Source of the DNA: Streptomyces lasiicapitis
GTDB lineage: Bacteria; Actinomycetota; Actinomycetes; Streptomycetales; Streptomycetaceae
Direction of reading: 5' to 3'
DNA: 64,000 nt
Assembly: GCF_014646335.1 (NCBI RefSeq)
Contig: NZ_BMNG01000020.1
Location: 1-64,000, forward strand
This document shows positions 1-8,397 of this stretch, in pieces. The stretch's first letter is position 1; each line of letters opens with the position of its first letter. The translations under genes and the position numbers were made by a program. The notes under the pieces were generated by a model. It worked only from the letters and a program-made list of their open reading frames with translations, ran no database searches and had not been told where the DNA came from.

Positions 1-168
1 CAGACCGCCTTCCCTGCCCCGCTCGCCGCCGCGGCTTGACTTCTAGCGACGTGAGGCGTCTAACCAGTCGCCCGGCGGGCTACGCATGTGGCTGCCCCCA
101 CCGGCCCCTGACCCGACCCCTAGGGGCGCCGGACAGTGGGTGTTCGTGAGGCCCCCGGTGCCAGGCAT

Positions 169-174
169 TACCCT
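169..174 (+). promoter_or_regulatory. -10 box of a probable leaderless promoter
   Basis: TACCCT fits the TAnnnT -10 consensus and ends 6 nt before the ATG at 181. No Shine-Dalgarno sequence lies between them, so the transcript probably begins at or next to the start codon. The -35 region is weak. Confidence 0.4.
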
Positions 175-180
175 CGCCGT

Positions 181-342
181 ATGACCAAGTGGGAATACGC
201 AACCGTGCCGCTGCTCGTCCATGCCACGAAGCAGATTCTGGACACCTGGGGCGAGGACGGCTGGGAGCTCGTCCAGGTCGTCCCCGGGCCGAACAACCCC
301 GAGCAGCTCGTGGCCTACCTGAAGCGGGAGAAGCAGGCATGA
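181..342 (+). CDS. DUF4177 family small protein
   Basis: A 53-residue protein with the typical short DUF4177 pattern: MTKWEYATVPLL at the start, then a central GEDGWELVQV block, ending in a lysine-rich tail. An upstream GTG at 136 would add 15 residues, but the ATG at 181 gives the family's usual N-terminus and sits 6 nt after a -10-like box. Its stop overlaps the start of the next gene (ATGA), so the two are translationally coupled. The function of the family is unknown. Confidence 0.85.
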   Translation: MTKWEYATVPLLVHATKQILDTWGEDGWELVQVVPGPNNPEQLVAYLKREKQA

Positions 343-806
343 GCGGCGTGGTCGAGGCGCGCATCGCCGAACTCGGTCTGACCCTGCCCGCGGTCGTCCC
401 GCCGCTCGCGGCGTACCGGCCCGCGGTCCAGTCGGGTGTGTACGTGTACACGGCCGGCCAGCTCCCCATGGTGGACGGCAAGCTGCCGGTCACCGGCAAG
501 GTCGGCGCGGAGGTCACGCCCGAGGAGGCCAAGGACCTGGCCCGCACCTGCGCGCTGAACGCGCTCGCGGCGGTCAAGTCCGTCGCCGGTGAGCTCGACC
601 GCGTCGCGCGCGTCGTGAAGGTCACGGGCTTCGTCGCCTCCGCCCCCGACTTCACCGGCCAGCCCACCGTCATCAACGGCGCCAGCGAACTCCTCGGCGA
701 GGTCCTCGGCGACAAGGGCGTCCACGCCCGCAGCGCGGTCGGCGTGACGGTCCTGCCCCTGGACGCTCCGGTGGAGGTCGAGGTACTGGTGGAGCTGCTT
801 CCCTGA
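339..806 (+). CDS. RidA/YjgF/YER057c-type deaminase family protein
   Basis: 155 residues. RidA-family proteins hydrolyse reactive enamine/imine intermediates from PLP enzymes in the cytoplasm, but this longer subgroup has not been shown to do so. The family signature YVYTAGQLPMVDGKLPVTGKVG is visible near residues 35-55, followed by the conserved alpha-helical segment LARTCALNALAAVKSVAG and the SAVGV-LPLDAPVEVEVLVEL ending. The start overlaps the DUF4177 stop by 4 nt. The catalytic arginine of canonical RidA (in the R-x-C motif) is not evident in the C-terminal strand, so imine hydrolysis should not be assumed. Confidence 0.85.
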   Translation: MSGVVEARIAELGLTLPAVVPPLAAYRPAVQSGVYVYTAGQLPMVDGKLPVTGKVGAEVTPEEAKDLARTCALNALAAVKSVAGELDRVARVVKVTGFVASAPDFTGQPTVINGASELLGEVLGDKGVHARSAVGVTVLPLDAPVEVEVLVELLP

Positions 807-890
807 CGTCCATGGGGTTGCTTCCCTGAGGCTTGCGTCCCACCCGGCGTACGCCACAAAAGGCCCCTCGAACATCCGCACCACACCGGA

Positions 891-896
891 TAGCCT
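891..896 (+). promoter_or_regulatory. -10 box of a probable leaderless promoter
   Basis: TAGCCT ends 6 nt before the ATG at 903. A weak -35 candidate TCGAAC (868-873) lies 17 bp upstream. No ribosome binding site precedes the ATG. Confidence 0.45.
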
Positions 897-902
897 CCGC
901 CC

Positions 903-1799
903 ATGGCAAATGGGCAGTGGTACCCACCGGAGTGGCCCGACCGCATCCGTGCCCTCGCGGCGGGCGAGCTGACGCCTGCCCGGCCCCGCCGGGCGGCCAC
1001 GGTCATGCTCCTGCGGGACACCGCGACCTCGGTCGGCGCCGGGGGCACCGGCACGGCGGGCCCCGAAGTGCACATGCTGCGCAGGCGCGCCTCCATGGCC
1101 TTCGCCGGTGGCGCGTACGCGTACCCCGGCGGCGGGGTCGACCCCCGCGACGACGACCACCACGTCCGCTGGGCCGGACCGCCCCGCACGGTGTGGGCGG
1201 CCCGCCTGGGCCTGGACGAGGCGGCCGCCCAGGCCACCGTGTGCGCGGCCGTCCGCGAGACGTACGAAGAAGCGGGCGTGCTGCTCGCGGGCCCCACCCC
1301 GGACACCGTCATCGAGGACACCACGGGCGCCGACTGGGAGGCGGACCGCGCCGCCCTGGTCGCCCGGGACCTGTCCTTCGCCGAGTTCCTGGACCGCCGC
1401 GGCCTGGTCCTGCGCAGCGACCTCCTCGGCGCGTGGGCCCGCTGGATCACCCCGGAGTTCGAACCCCGCCGCTACGACACCTTCTTCTTCGTGGCCGCGC
1501 TCCCGCAGGGCCAGCGCACCCGCAACGCCTCCACGGAGGCCGACCGCACCGTCTGGATCGACCCCGCGCACGCCGCCGAGCGCTACGACCGCGGCGAACT
1601 CCTGATGATGCCGCCGACCATCGCCACGCTCCGCCAGCTCACCGCCTGCGCGACGGCCGCCGACGCCCTCGCCGCCGCCGAGACCCGCGACCTGCCCCCC
1701 GTCCTGGCCCAAGCCCGTCTGGAGGACGGCGAGTTGATCCTCACCTGGCCGGGCCACGACGAGTTCACGAAACACATCCCGACGGGCGGCGCGGCATGA
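903..1799 (+). CDS. Nudix hydrolase
   Basis: 298 residues, expected to cleave a nucleoside-diphosphate-linked substrate. The Nudix box is split: GGGVDPRDDD (about residues 77-86) is separated by some 30 residues from the metal-binding RETYEEAGVLL core, an insertion common in the larger actinobacterial and eukaryotic (NUDT19-like) members. The LRRRASMAFAGGAYAYPGG segment in front of the box is also typical. The stop codon overlaps the ATG of the repeat protein, and that stop in turn overlaps a metallo-hydrolase gene, so the three form one coupled unit. The substrate cannot be read from sequence. Confidence 0.88.
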   Translation: MANGQWYPPEWPDRIRALAAGELTPARPRRAATVMLLRDTATSVGAGGTGTAGPEVHMLRRRASMAFAGGAYAYPGGGVDPRDDDHHVRWAGPPRTVWAARLGLDEAAAQATVCAAVRETYEEAGVLLAGPTPDTVIEDTTGADWEADRAALVARDLSFAEFLDRRGLVLRSDLLGAWARWITPEFEPRRYDTFFFVAALPQGQRTRNASTEADRTVWIDPAHAAERYDRGELLMMPPTIATLRQLTACATAADALAAAETRDLPPVLAQARLEDGELILTWPGHDEFTKHIPTGGAA

Positions 1800-2269
1800 C
1801 GACCCGCCTGGCGCAGCCGGTGGCTCCGCCGCACCCGGTGGGCCCGCGCCCCGCACGTGCGCCCTTGGCGCAGCCGGTGGCCTCGTCGCGGTCGGTGGGC
1901 CCGCGCCCTACGCGTGCGCACTTGGCGCAGCCGTCGGCCCCGCCGCACCCGATGGAGCCGCGCCCTGCACATGCGCACCCGTCGCCCCTGGCCCACCCGG
2001 TGGGCCCGCGCCCCGCACGTGCGCACTTGGCGCAGCCGGTGACCTCGCCGCACCCGGTGGAGCCGCGCCCCGCACGTGCGCACCCGTCGGCCCTGGCCCA
2101 CTCGGTGGAGCCGCGCCCCGCGCACGCGCACCTGCCGCACCCGTCGCCCCCGCCCCACCCGGCGAACCCCCGCCCCCCACACGCGCACCCACCGCGGCCG
2201 CCCGCCCCGGCCCACCCCGTGGCCCCGCGCCCCACACCCCAAGCCCCGACGGGAGTCACCCCCGTATGA
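1796..2269 (+). CDS. Proline/histidine/alanine-rich tandem repeat protein
   Basis: 157 residues, not recognised as any family. After MTTR the whole protein is eight consecutive units of 19 or 16 residues, for example LAQPVAPPHPVGPRPARAP, then a PTGVTPV tail. It overlaps the Nudix stop and the metallo-hydrolase start by ATGA at both ends, so a ribosome could pass through all three genes. It has no signal peptide, no hydrophobic helix and no conserved fold. In relatives I believe the Nudix and metallo-hydrolase genes are adjacent, so this may be an expanded spacer that stayed in frame. Translation is plausible but unproven. Confidence 0.5.
   Translation: MTTRLAQPVAPPHPVGPRPARAPLAQPVASSRSVGPRPTRAHLAQPSAPPHPMEPRPAHAHPSPLAHPVGPRPARAHLAQPVTSPHPVEPRPARAHPSALAHSVEPRPAHAHLPHPSPPPHPANPRPPHAHPPRPPAPAHPVAPRPTPQAPTGVTPV
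1808..2245 (+). repeat. Tandem 57/48-bp coding repeats, eight units
   Basis: Eight units encode residues 5-150 of the proline-rich protein. Six are 57 bp (19 codons) and two are 48 bp (16 codons); the short ones (units 4 and 6) share a PSxLAH start. Each contains a conserved core PRPxxAH/A. Lengths are all multiples of three, so copy changes keep the frame open. Confidence 0.85.
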
Positions 2270-3096
2270 CCGAAGCAGCCGCCCTTCCCGGCCAGCCCCG
2301 CGGTGGCGTACTCGGCGGCCCCGCCACCGACCGCGCCGTCAACGTCCTCGCGCCCAACCCGTCCGCGATGACCCTGGACGGCACCAACACCTGGATCGTC
2401 GCCGAACCGGGCTCCGGCCTCGCGGTCGTCATCGACCCCGGCCCGCTCGACGAGGGGCACCTCACCCGCGTGATCGCGACGGCCGAGGCGGCCGGACACC
2501 GCGTCGGCCTCACCCTGCTCACGCACGGCCACCCCGACCACGCCGAGGGCGCCGCCCGCTTCGCCGAGCTGACCGGCAGCAAGGTCCGCGCCCTCGACCC
2601 GGCGCTGCGCCTCGGCGACGAGGGCCTCGCGGCGGGCGACGTGATCACGACGGGCGGCCTGGAGCTGCGCGTCGTACCGACGCCCGGACACACCGCCGAC
2701 TCCCTCTGCTTCCATCTGCCCGCCGACCAGGCCGTCCTGACGGGCGACACGATCCTCGGCCGCGGCACCACGGTCGTCGCCCACCCCGACGGCCGCCTCG
2801 GCGACTACCTGGACTCACTGCGCCGCCTGCGCTCCCTGGCGGTCGACGACGGCGTGCACACGGTCCTGCCGGGCCACGGCCCGGTCCTTGAGGACGCCCA
2901 GGGCGCGGTCGAGTTCTACCTCGCGCACCGGGCGCACCGCCTCGCCCAGGTGGAGACGGCGGTCGAGAACGGGTACGCGGAGCCGGGCGACGTGGTGGCG
3001 CACGTGTACGCGGACGTGGACCGCTCCCTGTGGCCGGCGGCGGAGCTTTCGGTGCGGGCGCAGTTGGACTATCTGCGGGAGCACGGGCTGGTCTAG
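2266..3096 (+). CDS. Metallo-beta-lactamase-fold hydrolase (LACTB2/RNase-like)
   Basis: 276 residues of a cytosolic MBL-fold hydrolase. The metal-binding HxHxDH motif is THGHPDHAEG (H87, H89, D91, H92). The further ligands are the His of TPGHTADS, the Asp of LTGDTILG and the His of LPGHGP. Residues 210-276 form the small C-terminal helical cap (YLAHRAHRLAQVE...) of the LACTB2-like subgroup, which includes endoribonucleases. The start overlaps the upstream repeat protein (ATGA). The exact substrate is not determined. Confidence 0.88.
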   Translation: MTEAAALPGQPRGGVLGGPATDRAVNVLAPNPSAMTLDGTNTWIVAEPGSGLAVVIDPGPLDEGHLTRVIATAEAAGHRVGLTLLTHGHPDHAEGAARFAELTGSKVRALDPALRLGDEGLAAGDVITTGGLELRVVPTPGHTADSLCFHLPADQAVLTGDTILGRGTTVVAHPDGRLGDYLDSLRRLRSLAVDDGVHTVLPGHGPVLEDAQGAVEFYLAHRAHRLAQVETAVENGYAEPGDVVAHVYADVDRSLWPAAELSVRAQLDYLREHGLV

Positions 3097-3111
3097 GGGC
3101 GCGGGCGGGTT

Positions 3112-3993
3112 CTAGGGGGTCGCGGCCGGCCGCGGTGCCTTCGTGCCGTGCACCGTGGCGTACTCCTCGGCGAGCCAGGGCCCGATCACGTCGGTGTACT
3201 CCCGCAGGGCCTGCTTCAGCTCGTTCGTGTCGGCGCCCGCGGCGGATTCGTACGCCATGTCGGCCGCCGCCCGCATCCGCTCGGCCCACCGCGGGTAGTA
3301 CGCGCCGAACGCCTCCGCCATCTCCGTGAGGTCGCTGGTCCAGCCGCCCCAGCGGGGCATGACGAGCGTGAAGCCGGTGCGGACGAGGTGCCGGGAGGCG
3401 CGGCGGGCGAGGGCGCGCAGTGCGGCGGGGTCGGCCTCGGCCTCGGCGGCGCGGGCGCGCCAGCGGGGCAGGAACAGGGCCAGGTCGCCGTTGGTCTCGC
3501 GGGCGAGGAGGCTGTCGGGCCGGTAGCGGGGCAGGAATTCGGCCAGGTCCTCGCCGAGCAGGGGCGTGCAGAGGCAGGCGACGAACCAGCCGAGGTCGTA
3601 CGTCTCCAGCTCGCTCAGGACCTGCGCGCGGCTCGACAGGAGGACGCCCACGCCGTCGATCTCGGCGAACTCGGCGTCGACGGCCGCGGCGACGGCGTCC
3701 GCGTCGGCGCGGTCGTCCGGCGTCGGCTCCTCGCGCAGGACGAGCAGCAGGTCGAGGTCGGAGCGGCCCACGCGCGCGGTGCCGCGGGGCACGGAGCCGT
3801 ACAGATACGCGCTGTCGAGCCGCTTGCCGAAGACCTCGGCGACGCGGTCACGCGCGGTGGCGACGGCGGGCCGGAAGGCGTCCCGCACCCGCCCCAGCGA
3901 GCCCTCACGCTCGATGTAGCCCTGACTGTCGAGTCCACGACCGCCACGGCTGGCGGTGCCTCGACCGGCGGTCCCACGACTGACGGTGCCCAT
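3112..3993 (-). CDS. Nucleotidyltransferase domain protein
   Basis: 293 residues from the ATG at 3993. A GTG at 4029 would add 12 residues but offers no better start. The minimal nucleotidyltransferase signature is clear at about residues 65-85: YLYGSVPRGTARVGRSDLDL, with GS followed by the two metal-binding aspartates. The rest is helical and resembles aminoglycoside adenylyltransferase-like proteins, with HxxRTGFTLVM and a C-terminal EYTDVIGPWLAEEY. The target (small molecule, protein or RNA) is unknown. It lies convergent to the metallo-hydrolase and downstream of crp, but the strong hairpin at 4061 separates the two transcripts. Confidence 0.8.
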   Translation of the reverse strand: MGTVSRGTAGRGTASRGGRGLDSQGYIEREGSLGRVRDAFRPAVATARDRVAEVFGKRLDSAYLYGSVPRGTARVGRSDLDLLLVLREEPTPDDRADADAVAAAVDAEFAEIDGVGVLLSSRAQVLSELETYDLGWFVACLCTPLLGEDLAEFLPRYRPDSLLARETNGDLALFLPRWRARAAEAEADPAALRALARRASRHLVRTGFTLVMPRWGGWTSDLTEMAEAFGAYYPRWAERMRAAADMAYESAAGADTNELKQALREYTDVIGPWLAEEYATVHGTKAPRPAATP

Positions 3994-4060
3994 GGGGCCC
4001 ACTGTGCAGCGTGCGGGCGCGCAGGGCACGCAATTTTGCCCGAAAGCCGACTTGTGGCGC

Positions 4061-4090
4061 GGGGCCGCCCCCGACTCCAGGGGCGGCCCC
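4061..4090 (-). terminator. Terminator-like hairpin after crp
   Basis: A perfect 11-bp G/C stem (GGGGCCGCCCC / GGGGCGGCCCC) with an 8-nt loop lies about 80 nt downstream of the crp stop. It has no T-run, as is common in Streptomyces. Confidence 0.6.
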
Positions 4091-4171
4091 GACCGCGTAC
4101 GAAGCCTCGGCTCCGTACGGAAGCAGCGTCAGCCGCGTACAGAAGTACGCCGGCCGCGTGCCGAAACAGCG

Positions 4172-4846
4172 TCAGCGCGAGCGCTTCGCGAGGCGCTCCA
4201 CGTCGAGCAGGATCACCGCGCGGGCCTCCAGCCGCAGCCAGCCGCGGCCCGCGAAGTCGGCGAGGGCCTTGTTGACCGTCTCGCGGGAGGCGCCGACCAG
4301 TTGGGCCAGCTCCTCCTGGGTGAGGTCGTGCACCACGTGGATGCCTTCCTCGGACTGCACGCCGAAGCGGCGCGACAGGTCGAGCAGGGCGCGGGCCACG
4401 CGGCCGGGGACGTCGGAGAACACGAGGTCCGACATCTGGTCGTTGGTCTTGCGCAGGCGCCGGGCGACGGCGCGCAGCAGGGCGGCGGCCACCTCCGGGC
4501 GGGCGTTCAACCAGGGCTGGAGGTCGCCGTGGCCGAGGCCGAGCAGCTTGACCTCGGTGAGGGCGGACGCCGTGGCCGTGCGCGGGCCCGGGTCGAAGAG
4601 CGAGAGCTCACCGATCAGCTCGCCGGGGCCGAGCACCGCGAGCATGTTCTCGCGGCCGTCCGGGGACGTGCGGTGGAGCTTCACCTTGCCCTCGGTGACC
4701 ACGTAAAGGCGGTCTCCGGGGTCGCCCTCATGGAAAAGCGCGTCCCCGCGCGCGAGCGTCACCTCACTCATGGAGGCGCGGAGCTCCGCGGCCTGCTCGT
4801 CATCGAGCGCCGCGAAGAGCGGGGCGCGCCGCAGAACGTCGTCCAC
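4172..4846 (-). CDS. crp: Crp/Fnr-family transcriptional regulator (Crp)
   Basis: 224 residues. This is the Streptomyces cAMP receptor protein homologue, which controls germination, development and antibiotic production in S. coelicolor. The cyclic-nucleotide domain occupies residues 5-120 with the phosphate-binding cassette GELIGELSLFDPGPRTATA. The helix-turn-helix near residues 170-200 reads LTQEELAQLVGASRETVNKAL. It starts at a GTG preceded by AAGGAGAGA. A site matching the published Streptomyces Crp consensus lies 65 bp upstream. It is divergent from the endonuclease III gene, as in S. coelicolor. Confidence 0.95.
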   Translation of the reverse strand: MDDVLRRAPLFAALDDEQAAELRASMSEVTLARGDALFHEGDPGDRLYVVTEGKVKLHRTSPDGRENMLAVLGPGELIGELSLFDPGPRTATASALTEVKLLGLGHGDLQPWLNARPEVAAALLRAVARRLRKTNDQMSDLVFSDVPGRVARALLDLSRRFGVQSEEGIHVVHDLTQEELAQLVGASRETVNKALADFAGRGWLRLEARAVILLDVERLAKRSR

Positions 4847-4910
4847 GAGTTCTCTCCTTGTCGACCTGCATCAGGGGACGGTGCCCCCAGTTTGCCGGAC
4901 GGTTCAAACA

Positions 4911-4924
4911 GTGTGATCAGTCAC
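4911..4924 (-). promoter_or_regulatory. Crp binding site candidate (autoregulation)
   Basis: GTGTGATCAGTCAC fits the consensus reported for S. coelicolor Crp, GTG(N)6GNCAC, at every fixed position. Its inner part, GTGATCAGTCAC, is nearly palindromic. It sits 65 bp upstream of the crp start in the divergent promoter region, so autoregulation is likely. Confidence 0.6.
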
Positions 4925-5244
4925 TCAAGTCTGCCGCACTTGTGACGGAGGCAATGCGGAAGGGGGCCAATTGGGGGCCGATCCGGGGGACCGGCGGCGG
5001 ATACGGACGTCCGGACGTGGGTCGGACATCTGCTCCCAGGCCCGTGAGAGCACAGGCCACGGGGGCGGCGGTCACGGTTGTCCTGCCGAATTCTGCTGTG
5101 GGCGAACATGCTTCCGCCACCCTGGAGAATCGGACAAAACGGGCGTTGCGCGGGGTGTGAACGGGGGGCGCGCGCCCGTCTTCGTGAAGGTCAACATCGC
5201 GATGACAAGTGCGCATCTCCGCCGTCCGTGTCAGTGCTGGCCCT

Positions 5245-5250
5245 TACGCT
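5245..5250 (+). promoter_or_regulatory. -10 box of a probable leaderless nth promoter
   Basis: TACGCT ends 6 nt before the nth ATG at 5257. No Shine-Dalgarno is present. The -35 region is not obvious. Confidence 0.4.
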
Positions 5251-5256
5251 GGCGCC

Positions 5257-6111
5257 ATGGCGAAACGAGGTGTGTCGGAGGGCTCCGGGGACGCGACTCC
5301 CGCGAAAGGGAAAGCCGCAACGCCCCTCAAGAAGCCCAAACCCCCGCAATCCCGGACGGCCCTCGTGCGCCAGGCCCGCCGGATCAACCGCGAGCTCGCC
5401 GAGGTGTATCCGTACGCCCACCCGGAGCTGGACTTCGAGAACCCCTTCCAGCTCCTGGTCGCCACCGTCATGTCGGCCCAGACGACGGACCTGCGGGTGA
5501 ACCAGACCACCCCCGCCCTCTTCGCCAAGTACCCCACGCCGGAGGACCTGGCCGCGGCCAACCCCGAGGAGATCGAGGAGCTGATCCGCCCGACCGGCTT
5601 CTTCCGCGCCAAGACGAAATCGATCATGGGCCTCTCGGCAGCGCTCAGGGACGACTTCGGCGGCGAGGTGCCCGGCCGCATAGAGGACCTGGTCAAGCTG
5701 CCGGGCGTGGGCCGCAAGACCGCCTTCGTGGTGCTCGGCAACGCCTTCGGAGTCCCCGGAATCACCGTCGACACCCACTTCGGCCGCCTGGTGCGCCGCT
5801 GGAAGTGGACCGAGGAGACGGATCCGGACAAGGTCGAGGCCGCCGTCGGCGCGCTCTTCCCGAAGAGCGAGTGGACGATGCTCTCGCACCGCGTGATCTT
5901 CCACGGCCGCCGCATCTGCCACTCCCGCAAGCCCGCCTGCGGCGCCTGCCCCATCGCCCCGCTCTGTCCTTCGTACGGAGAGGGCGAGACGGACCCCGAA
6001 AAGGCCAAGAAGCTCCTGAAGTACGAGATGGGGGGAGCGCCCGGCCAGCGGCTCAAGCCCCCGCCGGGCTACCCGGGCAGGCCCGCGCCGCCCCTTGGCG
6101 CCGCCGGGTGA
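5257..6111 (+). CDS. nth: Endonuclease III (DNA glycosylase/AP lyase)
   Basis: 284 residues. It removes oxidised pyrimidines and nicks abasic sites in base excision repair. The helix-hairpin-helix LPGVGRKTA (about residues 149-157) carries the catalytic lysine, and VDTHFGRL carries the catalytic aspartate. The iron-sulfur loop CHSRKPACGACPIAPLC matches Cx6Cx2Cx5C. The first 45 residues form a lysine/proline-rich extension not found in the E. coli enzyme. The ATG at 5257 was chosen over 5209 because it follows a -10-like box and gives the MAKRG start; the Nudix gene follows after 127 nt. Confidence 0.95.
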   Translation: MAKRGVSEGSGDATPAKGKAATPLKKPKPPQSRTALVRQARRINRELAEVYPYAHPELDFENPFQLLVATVMSAQTTDLRVNQTTPALFAKYPTPEDLAAANPEEIEELIRPTGFFRAKTKSIMGLSAALRDDFGGEVPGRIEDLVKLPGVGRKTAFVVLGNAFGVPGITVDTHFGRLVRRWKWTEETDPDKVEAAVGALFPKSEWTMLSHRVIFHGRRICHSRKPACGACPIAPLCPSYGEGETDPEKAKKLLKYEMGGAPGQRLKPPPGYPGRPAPPLGAAG

Positions 6112-6238
6112 TCCGGCGACCGGACGCGAGCCCGCGCGGCGACGGGCACGAGGGACCGGAGGAGCGGGCGGAACCAGCGGAGCCGGCGGAACCATCCGCG
6201 GTGCGGAGGGCGTTGTGCAGAGACGGACGGGGGTGCCG

Positions 6239-7084
6239 ATGACGCACGCGAGCGACATGCACACAGGCGAAACCGAGACGCATACGGGCGACACGAACAT
6301 GAGCGACGGCACCGGGCGCGAGCACGCCCCCGACGGCCATGGCGCCACCCCCGCCCCCGCCCCCGACGGCCATGGCGCCGCTCCCGCCCCCCGCGGCGGC
6401 CACCACGCCCTCACCGCCCAGGGCCTGCTCACCGCCGAGGGGCTGCCCGAGTGGCTGGCCCCGGTGACGCGCGCCGTCGAGACCGTCCGGCCGGACCAGC
6501 TCAGCCGGTTCCTGCCGCCGGAGAGCGGCGCGGGCCGCCAGTCCGCGGTCCTGATCCTCTTCGGCGAGGGCGAGCGCGGCCCCGAACTGCTGCTCATGGA
6601 GCGTGCGAGCTCCCTGCGCTCGCACGCGGGCCAGCCCTCGTTCCCCGGCGGCGCCCTCGACCCGGAGGACGGCGACCCGCGCGTGGAGGGCCCGCTGCGG
6701 GCCGCGCTGCGCGAGGCCGAGGAGGAGACCGGCCTCGACCCGAGCGGCGTCCAGCTCTTCGGCGTGCTGCCGAGCCTGTTCATCCCCGTGAGCGACTTCG
6801 TGGTGACGCCCGTGCTCGGCTGGTGGCGCGCGCCGAGCCCCGTCGGCGTGGTCGACCCGGCCGAGACGGCCCGCGTCTTCACGGTCCCCGTGGCCGATCT
6901 CACGGACCCCGCGAATCGCGCGACGACGGTCCACCCGAGCGGGCACAAGGGCGCCGCATTCCTCGTCGAGTCCGCCCTGGTCTGGGGTTTTACCGCAGGC
7001 GTGATCGACAGACTGCTGCACTACGCGGGCTGGGAGCTCCCTTGGGACCGGGACCGGCAGGTCCCGCTCGACTGGGGCTCATGA
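6239..7084 (+). CDS. Nudix hydrolase, CoA pyrophosphatase type
   Basis: 281 residues from the ATG at 6239; ATG 6299 is an alternative start. The family marker before the Nudix box, LLMERASSLRSHAGQPSFPGGALDP, resembles the NuCoA motif of CoA diphosphatases, followed by LREAEEETGLDP. Such enzymes cleave CoA or its derivatives to phosphopantetheine and 3',5'-ADP. The N-terminal 45 residues are low complexity, with a duplicated PDGHGAxPAP segment. It lies between nth and the MarP-like protease in the order found in S. coelicolor, probably in one transcript. Confidence 0.87.
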   Translation: MTHASDMHTGETETHTGDTNMSDGTGREHAPDGHGATPAPAPDGHGAAPAPRGGHHALTAQGLLTAEGLPEWLAPVTRAVETVRPDQLSRFLPPESGAGRQSAVLILFGEGERGPELLLMERASSLRSHAGQPSFPGGALDPEDGDPRVEGPLRAALREAEEETGLDPSGVQLFGVLPSLFIPVSDFVVTPVLGWWRAPSPVGVVDPAETARVFTVPVADLTDPANRATTVHPSGHKGAAFLVESALVWGFTAGVIDRLLHYAGWELPWDRDRQVPLDWGS

Positions 7085-7156
7085 CAAGGTTGCGGGGACC
7101 ACGGCGATCACGAGGCGAGGCGAGGCGGGGACTGATGCGAGGCGAGGACTGAATCC

Positions 7157-8359
7157 GTGAACCTGCTGGACATCCTGCTGCTGCTCGCCGCCGTGTGGTT
7201 CGCGATCGTCGGCTACCGCCAGGGTTTCGTCGTCGGCATCCTCTCCGTGATCGGCTTCCTCGGCGGCGGCCTCGTCGCCGTGTATCTGCTGCCGGTGATC
7301 TGGGACGCCCTGACCGACAAGGGCGACAAGGTCAGCACGACCGCGGCCGTCGTCGCCGTGGTCGTCGTGATCGTCTGCGCCTCGGTCGGCCAGGCCTTCA
7401 CCACCCACCTCGGCAACAAGCTGCGCAGGTACATCACCTGGCAGCCCGCCAGAGCCCTGGACGCCACCGGCGGCGCCCTGGTCAACGTCGTCGCCATGCT
7501 GCTCGTGGCCTGGCTGATCGGCTCCCTGCTCGCGGGCACGACACTGCCGACACTCGGCAAGGAGGTCCGCAACTCCAAGGTGCTGCTCGGCGTCGACCGC
7601 GCCCTGCCCGGCCAGGCCGACACCTGGTTCACGGACTTCTCCTCCGTCCTCGCGCGCAACGGCTTCCCGCAGGTCTTCAGCCCGTTCTCGGACGAGCCCA
7701 TCAAGGACGTGCAGCCCCCGGACCCCAAGCTCGCGGGCAGCAAGGTCGCCGCCGAGGCCAAGCGCTCCATCGTGAAGGTCAGCGGTGACGCGCACAGTTG
7801 CGGCAAGGCCCTCGAAGGCACCGGCTTCGTGTTCGCCCCGCGCCGCGTCATGACGAACGCGCACGTGGTCGGCGGCGTCGACGAGCCCAAGGTGCAGATA
7901 GGGGGCGAGGCCGAGAAGTACGACGCCAAGGTCGTGCTCTACGACTGGAAGCGCGACATCGCCGTGCTCGACGTACCGACCCTGCGCGCCCCCGCGCTGC
8001 AGTTCACCCCCACCGACGCGCAGAGCGGCAACAGCGCGATCGTGGCGGGCTTCCCCGAGGACGGCCCCTACGACGTGCGCTCCGCGCGCGTGCGCGGCCG
8101 CATCACGGCCAACGGCCCGGACATCTACCACCGGGGCACGGTCCGCCGCGATGTGTACTCGCTGTACGCCACGGTCCGCCAGGGCAACTCCGGCGGCCCG
8201 CTGCTCACCCCGGACGGCAAGGTCTACGGCGTGGTGTTCGCCAAGTCCCTCGACGACCCGGACACCGGGTACGCGTTGACCGCGGACGAGGTGCGCGAGG
8301 ACATCGAGCGCGGCCGCACCGCCAACCAGGAGGTCGACAGCCAGGGGTGCGCGCTCTAG
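7157..8359 (+). CDS. MarP-like membrane-anchored serine protease
   Basis: 400 residues. The N-terminus is a CvpA-like membrane domain with four helices (about 2-20, 24-48, 60-80 and 106-127). The C-terminal chymotrypsin-fold domain lies outside the membrane. The triad is readable as H236 (MTNAHVVGG), D267 (KRDIAVLD) and S345 (RQGNSGGPL). C215 and C398 match the spacing of the redox-sensitive disulfide in mycobacterial MarP, the periplasmic protease needed for acid resistance. It starts at a GTG. Function here is inferred from that family. Confidence 0.9.
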   Translation: MNLLDILLLLAAVWFAIVGYRQGFVVGILSVIGFLGGGLVAVYLLPVIWDALTDKGDKVSTTAAVVAVVVVIVCASVGQAFTTHLGNKLRRYITWQPARALDATGGALVNVVAMLLVAWLIGSLLAGTTLPTLGKEVRNSKVLLGVDRALPGQADTWFTDFSSVLARNGFPQVFSPFSDEPIKDVQPPDPKLAGSKVAAEAKRSIVKVSGDAHSCGKALEGTGFVFAPRRVMTNAHVVGGVDEPKVQIGGEAEKYDAKVVLYDWKRDIAVLDVPTLRAPALQFTPTDAQSGNSAIVAGFPEDGPYDVRSARVRGRITANGPDIYHRGTVRRDVYSLYATVRQGNSGGPLLTPDGKVYGVVFAKSLDDPDTGYALTADEVREDIERGRTANQEVDSQGCAL

Positions 8360-8397
8360 AGAGCCCCGGAGCGGGTCAGTTGCGGGGGCGCGGCGCG

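Larger units (their letters stand above)
4847..5256. other. Divergent crp-nth intergenic region
   Basis: This 410-bp gap between the divergent crp and nth genes contains the Crp-type operator at 4911 and the nth -10 box at 5245. Short open frames here show no codon bias or family similarity. Nothing else was recognised. Confidence 0.6.
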
